DNA of 64,000 nucleotides from Neoceratodus forsteri (lineage: Eukaryota; Chordata; Ceratodontiformes; Ceratodontidae). The DNA lies in the NCBI GenBank assembly GCA_016271365.2, contig CM057456.1, forward strand, positions 887,278,001-887,342,000. The letters run 5' to 3'. The position numbers and the translations under genes are program-made. Below, one piece after another: positions 11,452-22,979 of the stretch. The notes below the pieces were generated by a model. The model was not told the origin of the DNA and made no database searches. It saw only the letters and a list, made by a program, of their open reading frames with translations. How positions within the stretch are numbered: the first letter of the stretch is position 1; the number at the start of each line of letters is the position of its first letter.

Positions 11452-12330
11452 AATTGTGCAATGAGCTTGTACTTTGTACAGTACAAGATCAGGACCGATC
11501 AGTCGGTGGCTGGCCATGGCAGGGTGTGGAGGTCTGTGCCAGTCACTATCACGGGTCGGGTTGTGGGGGTCCGGGAAGGGGTTCATGCCTGCTGGGGTGG
11601 GGGGCCACTACACTATGGAAATAATTTAAATGATAATTATACATCGAACGCTGATTGGGGCTCGGCGTGGGGTGGGGGCCACTACACTATGGAAAAGGGA
11701 TGGGGAAATGATTTTTATTTGAACTGGGTTTGGGACGGGGGCCCTGCACGATGGAAAAGGGATGGGGATATTATTATATTTCAAACAGGGTTCAGGTTGG
11801 GAGGGGTCCCTGCACTATGGAAAAGGGATGGGGGATAATATTATATTTTGAATGGGGTTCGGGATGGGGAGGGGTCCTGGCACTATGGAAAGGGATGGAG
11901 GACAATATTATATTTCAAATGGGGTTCAGGATGGGGAGGGGTCCCTACACTATGGAAGAGGGATGGGGTTTGTTATGAATCAGGACTGAGCTGGGGGGGG
12001 CAGGCTGCTGTGCTCCTGTGTGCAGTACAGCAGCCTGCCTGTGGGTGGCCGGGACTTAGGCATGGTTTTTCCATGCCTAACTTTGTGCAGCATGTCTCTG
12101 GTATGTGCAGATGGCTGTGCCACCCATCTTGGCTGAATATGAGAATGTGATGCATATTAATGGGCACACCCCTTTGAGATGAGACGCATATACTATTGCT
12201 GTGCTTGGGCGCAGCCGGAGATGCACGATGCATCTCAGACCTTTGACTATCATGCTGTGGCACATTTCTTGAGATATGCCAGTGCATCTCAGATGTGCCG
12301 GCACATCTCCTTTGAAAATGTCCCCCAGAC
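11452..12330. mobile_element. Half of a foldback element (copy 2, right half only)
   Basis: Begins at a palindromic core CTTGTAC..GTACAAG (11466-11487) next to AGTCGGTGGCTGG, the same arrangement as the core of the 51-kb element (16-bp palindrome then CAGTCGGTGGCT). It continues into a tandem array (11600-11975) and ends with TTTGAAAATGTCCCCCAG, a terminus of the same type as the other foldbacks. The left arm that should mirror the array is absent, so the copy is truncated at its centre of symmetry. Confidence 0.6.
11600..11975 (+). repeat. Tandem array of about 66-bp units
   Basis: Five to six units, each with ACTATGGAAAAGGGATGG, an A/T-rich block (TATTATATTTCAAA) and a G-rich block (GGGTTCGGGATGGGGAGGGG). 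The arrangement of an A/T-rich and a C/G-rich half matches the arrays in the other foldback elements, and several sub-motifs align. Unit lengths vary slightly. Confidence 0.85.
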
Positions 12331-13773
12331 TATATTGTAGTGAGATGGCCCATATAGGAGTGACAGTGCAATTAGCATGTTTTTTGTGAAGGGGTGCATG
12401 GTGGTGCCTGATATAAACCAGTTTTGTTATATACATTTTAACTAAGATTTATTTTGATATTTTAACAGAAATTAAACATAGAGGGCCTGAAGAAGTAGTG
12501 ACATTAGCCATGAAACATTGCCCAGGTTGTGCTGAGTTACAGTAAACCTTTGAAGGCATAAGAATTGTGGTCTAAGTGGTGTTCACCCGACCTGTAACAG
12601 TACCAATTGTGCAGTCATTTAGTGGCGACCCAAGATGTAAGAAGTGTTTCCAGTAAGGAATAGGGCAGCTTGGACCCCCTGAATTTTGATTCACTGTTAT
12701 TATGCCTCACTGTGCTATCATTGTTGTTCACCACTGCTGTTTTAATATGATTCACTTGGCACCTTTACTGTTTTGTTACTATCAGTGCACTGTATAGTGA
12801 GAATTCATGCACCTCTTTTTTTTAGTTTACTTTGTTTAACCTCCTACCTCTCTATCTCCCAGACTCTCTCTGGTGTGGTCACATGATGATGCTTTCTCCC
12901 GCCCGCCTGAAGTCTGCCACCACCACTCCAGTGTGGCCCTCTTCTGCCTTCACTCAGTCCACTTGACCTCCCTGGCTCTGAGTCCCCTGGGGTGGGACCA
13001 TCTTCTCTCCCTGGTGCTTTATCTATGAATCTAGTGGGGCATCCAGGCTATGGCAGAACACCAGAGGCGACGTAGAGAACCTGGCACTGAGTGTGGGTGC
13101 GTCATCCCCAAACCCACCTTTGCCTACCTGGATAGGGCCTTTTTCCTTGTTCTAGATCCTGTGAGCACAGATATGCAATGATGTCCTGCACATGACGGGT
13201 GCACTCCCATGCCTCGGTGTAAGGCATCCACCGCTGCTCTACCCCTGCAATCGTGCCACAAATTATGGTGTCACTCAGCCACCGCCAGGAGCCACTCAAA
13301 CTGCGGCACGTGAATCCAACCTCCCTCAGGAAAGGAGAGCAATCCTCTGGATGCTCCATCCTTTCCTGTCCCCGCTGACCCCCGCTGACCCAAGTCCATT
13401 CCTGAACCCGGATCACCAGCATGGCACGAGGTGTGGTGTCCAGCGCTTCAACCTTCAGCACCACTGGGCTGGCTTAAGTCTTGATGCACCTTATGTATTG
13501 ACTTTGTCATTGCACTTTTTGTTACATATTTCCCCTGTCCCAGGGCACATCTAGAAATTAGTTGTTACCAGCTCAGTATGTCTGGTAAAAGTCTCAAATA
13601 CATGAGAGCCAATCATGATGCAATGCAGTAATGTGCAGCAAATTGCATGTTACAAAACAATACATGGCAAAATGTCGTAATTGCCATTGAATTACACTGT
13701 TCGCTGCAGTATATTGCAGCATTTTGTGATATACTGCAGCATTACTTCATTGCATCCTGGCTGACACTGTTGT
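12331..13773. other. Unassigned segment, possible LTR end and an unrecognised ORF
   Basis: Around 12480-12640 the sequence resembles an LTR end: a run ending in ..TTGTGCAGTCATT followed by TAGTGGCGACCCAAGATG, which looks like a primer-binding site. No matching second LTR was found. On the reverse strand a 120-codon open frame (13102-13464) has a Trp- and Arg-rich product with no family I recognise. Confidence 0.35.
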
Positions 13774-14107
13774 AATATAGAAATACAGAATTTGTCGACT
13801 GATAAGGACCACTTAGCCTACCTAGTCTTCCCAGTTTGTCCCTGCCTATACTGTCACCATAGACTTTATCTGAGCTCCAGCTACTCGTGCACCCCTGCTT
13901 TCCTACTAAGATTGCATTGTTCCTATCCCATGCATGCATGCATGAAGCTCAACCCTTTTTCACTCCCACCACATCTGCTGGTAAACTGTTTCAGCCATCT
14001 ACCACTCTTTCAGTGCAGAAGTACTTCCTTACATCACTCCTAAACTTCCCCCCTTCTAGCTTCATTGCATGCCCTCTTGTCCTGGTGTATCTTCCTACAT
14101 GAGGTAC

Positions 14108-15984
14108 TTAAGGATCAAGGCAAACATATTAATTAATTTATTCATTTGACAGGTTTCATAACAGGCAGTGTAATAAAAATTCACCCATAAACAAGTATCC
14201 AATTGTCTACTGTGATTACTTTTTTGTGTAGTTTACATATTTGACTCTCCATTAGTGACTCAGAAGGAAACAGACAGTTCAGATATTTTCTCCAAGTCAG
14301 CTTGGTTTAGACAGCTTCTGACGTCAAATAAGGAGTTACATTTTATCTGCATGATCATGACAGCCTGGGGAATCTACACACTGATCTGAACATACCAGTA
14401 GATTTGCAGTCACCACTCACAGGGGTGTATTGATTGACTTAGTTTTTACCTTAATGCATGTAAACGGAACTTTAAAAAAAAATAACTTTGCAACAGTCTG
14501 AAGGATATTTTAATGCCATATGCTTATGAAACTATGAATATTGCTGAGTAGTGTTGATCGCTGCTGATCTGAATCTCTGATAGTCTGCTTCAGCACTTAT
14601 GCACTCATGCTGACAGATTCCCGTCCTGTGTCTCATAATCTGAGATAACAATGCTCAAAAGAAATAACATCTGACAGGCAGGTGGTAGAAGTATGCTACT
14701 TAACTCCTTAAATGTCAATAAGAGGCATAGACTGCTCAGAACATGGCCTGTTCTATGACATTCATTAGTACATATCCTGTAATCTGTTTGACAATGACTG
14801 GTACCAAAAATGAAAGTATAATGATAGTGAGAGCAAATGGGAGCAGTTGCCAATATCTCCCCATGATAGTGCTGTATTTGAAATCTATGCCCACAACATA
14901 AAACAAAACATTCAAAAGGATGCTGGATTGTCATATGGAAATACAGGCATGAATATTAATGATGAGCACTCTAAACCCCGATTCTGGACATTTGTTCAGT
15001 TGTTCATCCTTCCAAATGTTACAATCTCTAAGAGGGGGAAGTGGTGTTACATATAATCACTTAGAGATTGTAACATTTGGAATGATGACTGACTGAAAAG
15101 ACGTCCAGAATTGGGGTTTAGATTGTCCATCATTAATATTCATACCTGTATTTGCATATGCCGATTCAGCGACCTTTTGAAATTTTTGTTGTATATTGTG
15201 GGTATAGACTTTGAATACAGCACTAACATAGGGAGATATTGATAACTGCTCCCATTTGCTCTCACTATCATTTTACATTCATTTTTGGTACCTGTCATTG
15301 TCAAACGGATTACAGGATTTGAACTAATGATTTTCGTAGAAATGGCCACGTTCTGAGCAGTCTGTGCTTCTTATTAACATTTAAGGAGTCCATTAGCATA
15401 TTTCTACCACCTGCCCTGTCAGATGTTATTTCTTTTGAGCATGATTATCTTGGATTATGAGACACAGGATGGGAATCTGTCAGCTTGAGTGCAAAAGTGC
15501 TGAAGCAGACTAGCAGAGATTCAGATTGGCAGCGATCAACACTACTTATCAATATTCAAATTTCATAAGCATATGACATCGAAATGTATTTCAGACTATG
15601 GCAAATTTTTTTTTTAAATGGCTCTGTTTACATGCATTAAGGTAAAAACTAAGTCAATCAATAGACCCCGGTGAACGGTGACTGCAAATCTACTGGTGTG
15701 TTCAGATCAGTGTGTAGATTCCACAGGCTGTCATGAGCATGCAGATAAGACACAGCTCCTTAATTGACATCAAAAGCTGTCTAAATTGAGTTGACTAGGA
15801 GAAAATAACTGAACTGACTGTTTCCATTGGAGTCACTAATGGAGAGTCAAATATGTAAATTACACAAAAAAAACAACCACAGTAGACAGTTGAATACTTG
15901 TTTATGGGTACATTTTTATTACACTGCTTGTTATGAAATCTGTCAGATGAATAAATTATTATTATGTTTGCCATTGATCTTTAA
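14108..15984. mobile_element. 1869-bp inverted-repeat element with TTAA target duplication
   Basis: Bases 14112-15032 and 15060-15980 are long inverted repeats of 921 bp each around a 27-bp spacer. The identity is high, with only scattered mismatches and short compensating indels. TTAA occurs immediately outside both ends (14108-14111 and 15981-15984), and removing the element with one TTAA restores the CR1 sequence GAGGTACTTAAAGGACTCTATTAT. The ends read GGATCAAGGCAAACA and AGATCAATGGCAAACA. A TTAA duplication is typical of piggyBac and Kolobok superfamilies. There is no transposase, so it is a non-autonomous foldback mobilised in trans. Confidence 0.93.
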
Positions 15985-16650
15985 AGGACTCTATTATGTG
16001 CCTCCTTCCAGGTGTACATATTGAGATTATCCCTCAATCTCTCCATCAAGGGCTTTCGATGCAACCCCTGAACCATTTTAGTTGCCTTGCTGTGGATAGC
16101 ATCTACCCTGTCTATGTCCTTCCTGAGATGTGATCTCCAGAACTGAACATAATACTTCAGGTGGAGCCTCACCAATGATCAAGACAGTGGCAACACCACC
16201 TCTCTCCTTCTGCTAGTGATTCCCCTTCCTATGCACCCCAACATCCCACTGGCCCTGCCTACAGCTTTGTTGCACTGCCCTGCCACCTCAAGGTCATCAG
16301 ATATGATAACCCCAAGATCCTTCTTTGTGACTGTCAATATGCTCTCCATTTTATTTTCAGCCCCTGGGTTTCTGTTCCCTAGGTGCATGATTTTGCATTG
16401 TTTTGCACTGAAACCCAACTGCCATACCCTTAACCACTACTCGAGTTTTCTCAGGTCTCTACTGATTCTCTCCACCCACTCTGAAGTATCTACCCATTGC
16501 AGATTTTGCTGTCATCTGCAAAGAGGCATACCTTCTCTTCCAGCTTTACTGCAATGTCACTTATCAAAACATTGAAAAGGATTGGTCCCAGCATTGAGTC
16601 CTGAGGTACCCTGTTAGTCACACTCCCCCATTACAGTGAACACCATTTAC
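15985..16650 (-). pseudogene. CR1 ORF2 remnant (RT palm to C-terminus)
   Basis: Reading the reverse strand from about 16610 gives RVPQDSMLGPILFNVLISDIAV, then CLFADDSKIC, so the FADD catalytic box is intact here. This is followed by MGFSAKQCKIMHLGNRNPG (16418 downward), DLGVIISDDLEVAGQCNKAVGRAS and, after a frameshift, RLHLKYYVQFW..LRKDIDRVDAIHSKATKMVQGL. These are the ordered C-terminal motifs of CR1 ORF2. The frame is broken by stops and frameshifts, and the TTAA foldback cuts off the last part. Confidence 0.85.
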
Positions 16651-18799
16651 ACACCTTTGGAATTGCAAGCCAGAACTGTTGTAACTGGATAATAAGGTAA
16701 GTAAGTAAGAATAGTAAGGTAATTAAGTACTGTAAGTATTGGTAAGTATGAACTGTTGGAACTGTAGATACATTAAATCATTTTAAACAGGTCACTTTTA
16801 AAACAAACATTTTAAAAGTGCAGTATGACATTTCAGGTTGTGGTTTGTGTTGTTATAACCATACTACAAGTGGTTTACATGCAACTGGTGTGTGAGTATT
16901 ATTGTATAACCCACACCCTGCCATGTCTTGTTGCTTACTTAAAAAATTCTTTATTTGTTATGGATGTTCAGGTACTGTGTACCAATATAACATAAAAAAG
17001 AAGTGATAAATGCAGCAACATGGTATCTTCAACTGCACTGCACCCATGATACCCCATTTTGATGGCTTTGGTCACCTACTCAGAATGATTCTTACACCTC
17101 AGTTTCATTTTGATGAGTCAAAATATGTACCTGCAGATGCTAGCACAGCAGTGGATTCTGCGACTGTCCCTAGTATAGCAAAAATTAAACTGCCAAATTC
17201 AAAGAATATGAAAACAAAGACACACATGCACAACCCTTTGTATAAGTTGCATTAATGATATCTTTCTCATATGAAGACATGAAAAGAAAACATTGAAATA
17301 TTTATATAACTGCTTGACTAATGTATACTTAATCAGATTAACCCCAAATTTATAGCCTAGTCCACACCTATCAACATTCTTGATATGTAATGACAATGAA
17401 AAATCCCATATGGCCTGTCACTATAGTCCTATCATCCAAAATGGCATATGGACGGAACATCGCCATCCAAAATGGAGCAGCATTTTTTCTTGCGGAGAAA
17501 ATGTATCATGGTTAAATGGTTGACAGGCAAAAAGTTGCCGACAGTATGTCACGTCTGTTAGATGCGACCTTATAACCTCAGTGTGACATTTCCCCCATAG
17601 AAACCGGGGGATAAACAAAAATGCTTCCGTGCCTACTAAGTTAGCTTAATTCTTAAACACAGCAGTATATCAAAACAATAACAGCAACACTGCTGCAAGC
17701 TTTAGCAAACAAGAAGTCATTGTGACTGAGGGCTGGCCCCAACTGCACAGACCAGTGTAATCTATGTTAAAATTAAGGTAGGTGCTTCCTTTTGGATCCC
17801 AAGGCTCCTGTCTGCTGGGCTTGCATATTCCGACTGTCCCATTCTTCTGAGCATGATAAAGTTCTAGCCTTACAAAGAGCTGACCTTGGATGAAGGAAAA
17901 ACAGGTAGGTGGCTCAGAATAAATCTGAATGTGTCTATCACTTACTCCCCTGCGTCGCTCACACTACAAACTATCTCTGGGCCCTGAGATAAAGTTAAAG
18001 ATCCTCTATTTGTGATGTGAGGCTTGGGTTTCTCATTTGACAGCAGTGGTAATAAACAAACATCTGATATGAAACCATAGAGCCTTAATTGATTAATGCA
18101 ATCCAAAAGCTACTGACTTTAGATTTCATCAGTAAAGCAGCTTGTTTGTAGGACCCACAGTCAAAATACAGTAATGACCCACCCTTCAGTGCCCTGGAAT
18201 AAAAAGTTGAATCCCTAGTATTTGCATTGACTAATGGGTACTTACATTGCGTTAGTGCTGAGTACTGAGATGTAAACCTAGATTTGGGCATTGGGTCTTA
18301 AGCGTAGATCAATAAAGTGCAGCAGTGACTATTTGTCCTCAGAAAAACATGCCCTGTGGCATTTTTGGTCGATCCTTTTCATCACGCGACATTCTGTCCA
18401 TGTCATTCTGACCGTGATGTTTTGTCTGGAGATGAAACAGTCATACACATCCAAATAGATACAGTGTTTTTTTTTTTATTTGTTTTCCTGCGTGTAAATT
18501 TATTGCTCACAAAAGGTGCGACATTGACAGCACTAGAAACTGAATCCAACCTGTTCAGGCATATGACAGATACATTATGGCTTACTAAAGTGCAAGCTTC
18601 CCCACACTGCACCACCAGTGTGCCTCTGCCATGTCATGGAGGGACTGCCACATAGGTGAGAGGTTAGTTCAGACTCCGTACCCATTTAATCCTTGGCCTA
18701 TCATGTGAATCTGCCAATAAGGGGGCTAATTAGTGCCAATTGTATCAGTAGCTTTATGATGTGGACAGCTGTTCACTGGAAAATGGACTGAGACTACCA

Positions 18800-18830
<31 letters not shown>

Positions 18831-18902
18831 CTCAGATGATAAGGCTTTTAGCCACTACTAAGATGGGCTGGATTTAATCCAGTGACTTTGAGGTAAAAGC
18901 AA
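16650..18902. other. Unassigned AT-rich sequence
   Basis: No gene recognised. A short GTAA/TAAG-rich patch lies at 16695-16745. The remaining sequence shows only short, unconvincing open frames. Confidence 0.5.
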
Positions 18903-19051
18903 GCAATAAGACATGATGAGTTGTGGGTTATGGCCTGATAAGAGAATGCCCCATGTGCATTATGAGGCACGGGGCGCTTGCGCCGAGTGTCTTTAGCACC
19001 TGGGAAGTGCTTTTATCAGGCCATAACCTACACCTCGGAGTGTCTTATTGC
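18903..19051. mobile_element. 149-bp MITE with about 40-bp inverted ends
   Basis: The left end GCAATAAGACA...GGTTATGGCCTGATAA is mirrored at the right end (TTATCAGGCCATAACC...TGTCTTATTGC). The arms are about 40 bp with several mismatches and the loop is GC-rich (GGGGCGCTTGCGCC). No coding capacity. Confidence 0.8.
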
Positions 19052-20902
19052 ACTTATAAAATGGGCACATCCTCCCATAAACACACCTAGTACAAAAAAA
19101 CATTTTTTTAAGTATGCTAAAAAGTGTTTAACATAGAAAACAGAAAACAATAGTCCATCTGTACTGCAGACCCTATGCATGAGTCACTAGAGGACATTGG
19201 TGTCTATGTGTCTTATCTGACCTCTGTCTCTTTCCAACACAGAAGAACTTTTTTTTATTTTGATTTTGTTTAGGCTTTGTTCGTAGGTTGCAGGCAGCAT
19301 GTTGCTTGACTGTGAGCGAACGGGGCCCCTCCTGTGTACTGTAGAGAGCATTTTCCACTTTAGAGTTCACAAACTGTAAAACGTCTGTTGTGTACTGTTG
19401 TTGTTGTTGACAGCAGATTTTTCTTTTATTCCATATGTCCTGTCATGGATGGGAGGGGTGGCTGGAGGGGTTGGACACTGTAACAGGAGATGCTGCTAAG
19501 GGACCGTAGACTGCAGATTGTGGTAATTGTCACTGCTTTGTATGTGCAGTTTCAAACAGAGTGAGAGGCATACACTCACTACATACAGATGGCAACTGAA
19601 GACAACTAAATAACACAAGTACTGAATTGGCAACTTTTTTTTAATGTAAGAAATGCATATGTGGGGGGGGGGGAGTGATGCACATATTGTGTAGTAGGGG
19701 GTTGTCTGATGGTGGCACCAGTCTCCCAGTCCAGCTCTTTTTCCATCGGATGCTAGCTGACAAGTGGGAGTGGCATGGATTGATTTTTCAGTGTGCTGCT
19801 TTTTCCTTGGCACAACTAGTGCCTGTTGGAAAGTTATATCCTGATAAGGACAAGGCTCAAAGACATTGCCAGCCAATCAGAAAGGAGGAAATTTAGTGCC
19901 CATTTTATAAGGCTCCTTGACCCACTATCAGTCCACAGTATACAGTATTGTCAAAGGAATTTGATATATTTAAGTTTTAGCTGTTTGTATACTGTTTTGA
20001 CATCAGTAAGATCAATGTAATATTTACCAAATGAATGATGTCACACCATTGTTTCAATATGAAGGATCAAATTAACATAAAGAGAAATTTTGTGCTTTCT
20101 ATTTACAAGATTATGCCCTTGTTTTTATTCTTTTATTTTATCAATTGTGTAATTGGTTTCGTTATTAGGACAAACAGTATTGAGGATATGACAGCCATGT
20201 CTTATCCCTCATTTAAATTTAATTACTTGAAGTACACTCAATTGACTTTCACCAAAACAGGAAGACTGCTGCTTTGGGTTGAGACTAGTGACTGTGAGAA
20301 GAGGGTCTGCAAGGAACACATAGGTGAAGATCTTAGATTATTAATCTGTTTTATTCTTTTTTTTGTTTGTTTTTTTGCTGTCTGCAGATTATACAGTATC
20401 TGTCATGTAGGGAAATGCTATTTATGGGGACCATGGTAATTCTATTGTTTTGTTATTTGTGTGCCAGTTTTCTTTTATTTATTTCTTTATTTCAAACATT
20501 TCACCAGCAATGTGATATTGAGCTGGTAACAGCTTGTTTCCAGAGATGTCCGGGGGTAGTATACAATAACCAAGGTGAGAACAAGTGAAATACAAAATAC
20601 AGATTACACAGTACAGTAAGGAGCAAGAGCAAAATATAAATCTACCTAGGATCTCCTTTTTGATGAGTTAATCCAGTCTAAGTGGACCATTTGAGTTGCA
20701 GCATGATACTTAAGATGGAGGCATTGTGTTCTGAGAAAGACAGGTGAAACAAAACACTACCTGCTGTGACTGGAGCTAGTCTACACAAAAGTGTAAAGTG
20801 AAAGTTATGGATATCAGTTGAACAGTCATTATTCAATTTAGAATACTAATAACTGTTTTGGAGTAGACATCACCCTGGAATTGTGAGACAGTGAAAGATC
20901 CA
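19052..20902. other. Unassigned AT-rich sequence
   Basis: Contains a poly-G run at 19663-19673 and a GTT repeat near 19393. The 134-codon frame at 20035-20439 is Phe-, Leu- and Cys-rich and looks like chance translation of AT-rich DNA. No gene is supported. Confidence 0.45.
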
Positions 20903-22912
20903 TGTGATGGGGTCAGGTAGTGCCCCCATCAGTGGTTAGGGAAGGGTTCTTCCCCCCTTCTTAGGGAGCTAGGCGTTGGACATTGAAGGCTCCTTCTGGG
21001 TTGTTTCAGCCAGGTACTGATGAATTTACTAGTGACCAGAGCAAATCCAGAATAAATTGTTTGATACCTTTTATTGGACCAACTAGGATGTTATAAAAAG
21101 AACAAAGAGCTTTCGTTTTCAGACCAACAAGTCCTTCTTCGGAAGCTTAATGAGAGTTATTTAGAAAATCCCATTTATTAACACTTAGAACATGCAGAAA
21201 AAAAACAGAAATCATTTTCATTGGTTTAAAACAGGCCATCAGAAATAATTAAAGTGACATTGGAGAGCTTGAATATCTAAAGAGTGATTTCAGATGAACT
21301 AAACTAAAAGATCAAAGGTTATTTAAAGATAACAGCAGGCAGTTACCATGTATCAATCAAATGGATAAAAAAAACCCAAAAAGAACCTTAAGATTCTCTG
21401 CTCAGTAAATTACATGTCAAGTGAAGAAAAACTTCCTAAGACACACATTTTACAAGTGAGGCCACAGTACATCATTCTGCTCAGAGTAGAACCATTCATA
21501 ATGAGCGGACCCTCGAGAAACAACTACAAACTAAAATGTAACATATAATCAAGTAAAAAAAATAATAAAAATGATGAGCCCCAAAATTACAGCATCAGAA
21601 ATGATCTCTACACAGCATATAGAATGATGAAAATGATGTATACCCAAGGTGAGTAAGTGTATCACACTGAGGAAAGTACAAAAACTGGAAATATATTCCC
21701 AACATACTCTCAACAAACTATTATGTTAAGACTTTGTTGTAACAAGATTTTATATATGATAATATCAATTGTCAGTGTAAGTGCCAGATAAAACGAGTGC
21801 TAGTCAGGGACCCCCAAGAAACTGAGACTATGCGGCCTGATATGTACAGATTTCAAGAAAATATCAGTGTATAATCAAAATAATACATATATAGAAACAG
21901 TCTAAGGAATCCAAACCAGACTTCTTATGAATTACTCCCCCCCCCCACCGAGGGAAAGAAACTACCTAGTGACCAGAGGAAATTAATTTAAGAAATTTAC
22001 TTATCTGTGTCCACATTCTCTTTCTTTACTTTAGCTGTCCTCTTTCTTTGTCTCCCTGTGGGCTGTGTCCACCCACAGTGTCACCTTTCTTCTTTCTTCT
22101 CTCTCTTCTCTGTTTTAGGGCCAGGTGTTGCATAGAGAATAGCCTCACTGCCTTTGAGACTATACAACTCAGCAGGCATTACACATGATGTTAATACCTC
22201 GTATTTTCTAGTTCTAGTCCCAGTATTTAAAAAGAAAATAGGCATTTGCCTGTATTTATTGACTCCGCCAGAGTCAGTTACAAAAAATGCCTTTCCTCAT
22301 TCCCCCCTGTTCCTGTCCTCCTAAGTTTGCACAACAAAGTCAAAAGCATATGATACCTTACATTTCTGCCCTGTCCTCTTCTTGTTCTTATATGAAAAGT
22401 TTTGTAAATAAAGAAGAGTAACAAACTGAAGGAAAACATTAAGTTCATAAGTACAGGCTGTCCTTAGAGTTGATGCTTTAAACGCACATGTCCAGCCTGG
22501 CTTGTTTCCGTTTGTAGGCTTTTTGTCTACAAATGATCTTGTAATTTAATAAAAACACAATTCCTTTTTCATAAGCATTCAGAGCCTTGATTTAAAACAT
22601 AAAAAGGATCAAATAACTTATAAAAGTACAATCTCACCAAACAACTGTTCTGGCCCCATGGGTTGTTTTCCCGGTCTCTCTGCAAGGAGACAGCAGCCAT
22701 GTTTTCACTAAATTTATATGTTTGCAAAACAAGCATAACACAAGGGATAGAGTTAGGGGCTAGTCTGTTGGTGGAACCTATCTCATTAAAGTTTTTCTGG
22801 AGAATATTATGATGTACAAAGTTGTAAATGTGTAAATAAAGGAAGGGTGTTTGATAATTGCAAATGGCCACAGAAATGGGATTTGTCCCAGTGTTTAAAA
22901 GTATTATAATAA
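20903..22912 (+). repeat. Left LTR of the gypsy element (interrupted and truncated)
   Basis: Aligns with 26871-27930 in two blocks, 20903-21046 and 21966-22912, separated by the Penelope insertion at 21047-21965. The homology stops at about 22912, before the TATA-containing part preserved in the right LTR, and LINE-derived sequence follows. Confidence 0.85.
21029..21983 (-). mobile_element. Penelope retroelement fragment with 18-bp target duplication
   Basis: CTAGTGACCAGAGCAAAT (21029-21046) and CTAGTGACCAGAGGAAAT (21966-21983) flank a 919-bp insertion; the right LTR has this site once near 26993. Read in reverse, the left end is GAAGAAGGACTTGTTGGTC, AAAGCTCTTTGTTC and TTGGTCCAATAAAAGGTAT, nearly the same as the forward-strand Penelope 3' end at 30110-30235. 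The rest is AT-rich and without a usable frame. Confidence 0.85.
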
Positions 22913-22979
22913 CTGGGGAGCATTTTCTTCTGTAGAGAAACCTGGCTATAATTTGCCATTATAAACTGTGGGTTAGAAC

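Larger units (their letters stand above)
13774..16650 (-). mobile_element. CR1 LINE, 5'-truncated, split by a TTAA-flanked foldback
   Basis: The CR1 3' end starts at 13774 (ATAGAAATACAGAATTTG) and its sequence runs to 14107, then resumes at 15985 and continues to about 16650 in the reverse orientation. The joint falls within the CR1 segment GAGGTACTTGAAGG as it appears in other copies (for example near 43655). The copy is cut off just upstream of the RT motif GVPQGSMLGPILF. Confidence 0.88.

Noticed and set aside
11413..11838. Repetitive protein-like frames with Trp/Gly-rich repeats
   Set aside because: They are read-through of the 66-bp array, whose unit length is close to a multiple of three.
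20035..20439. 134-codon open frame with hydrophobic product
   Set aside because: AT-rich DNA gives Phe/Leu/Cys-rich translations by chance; no motif and no splice context.
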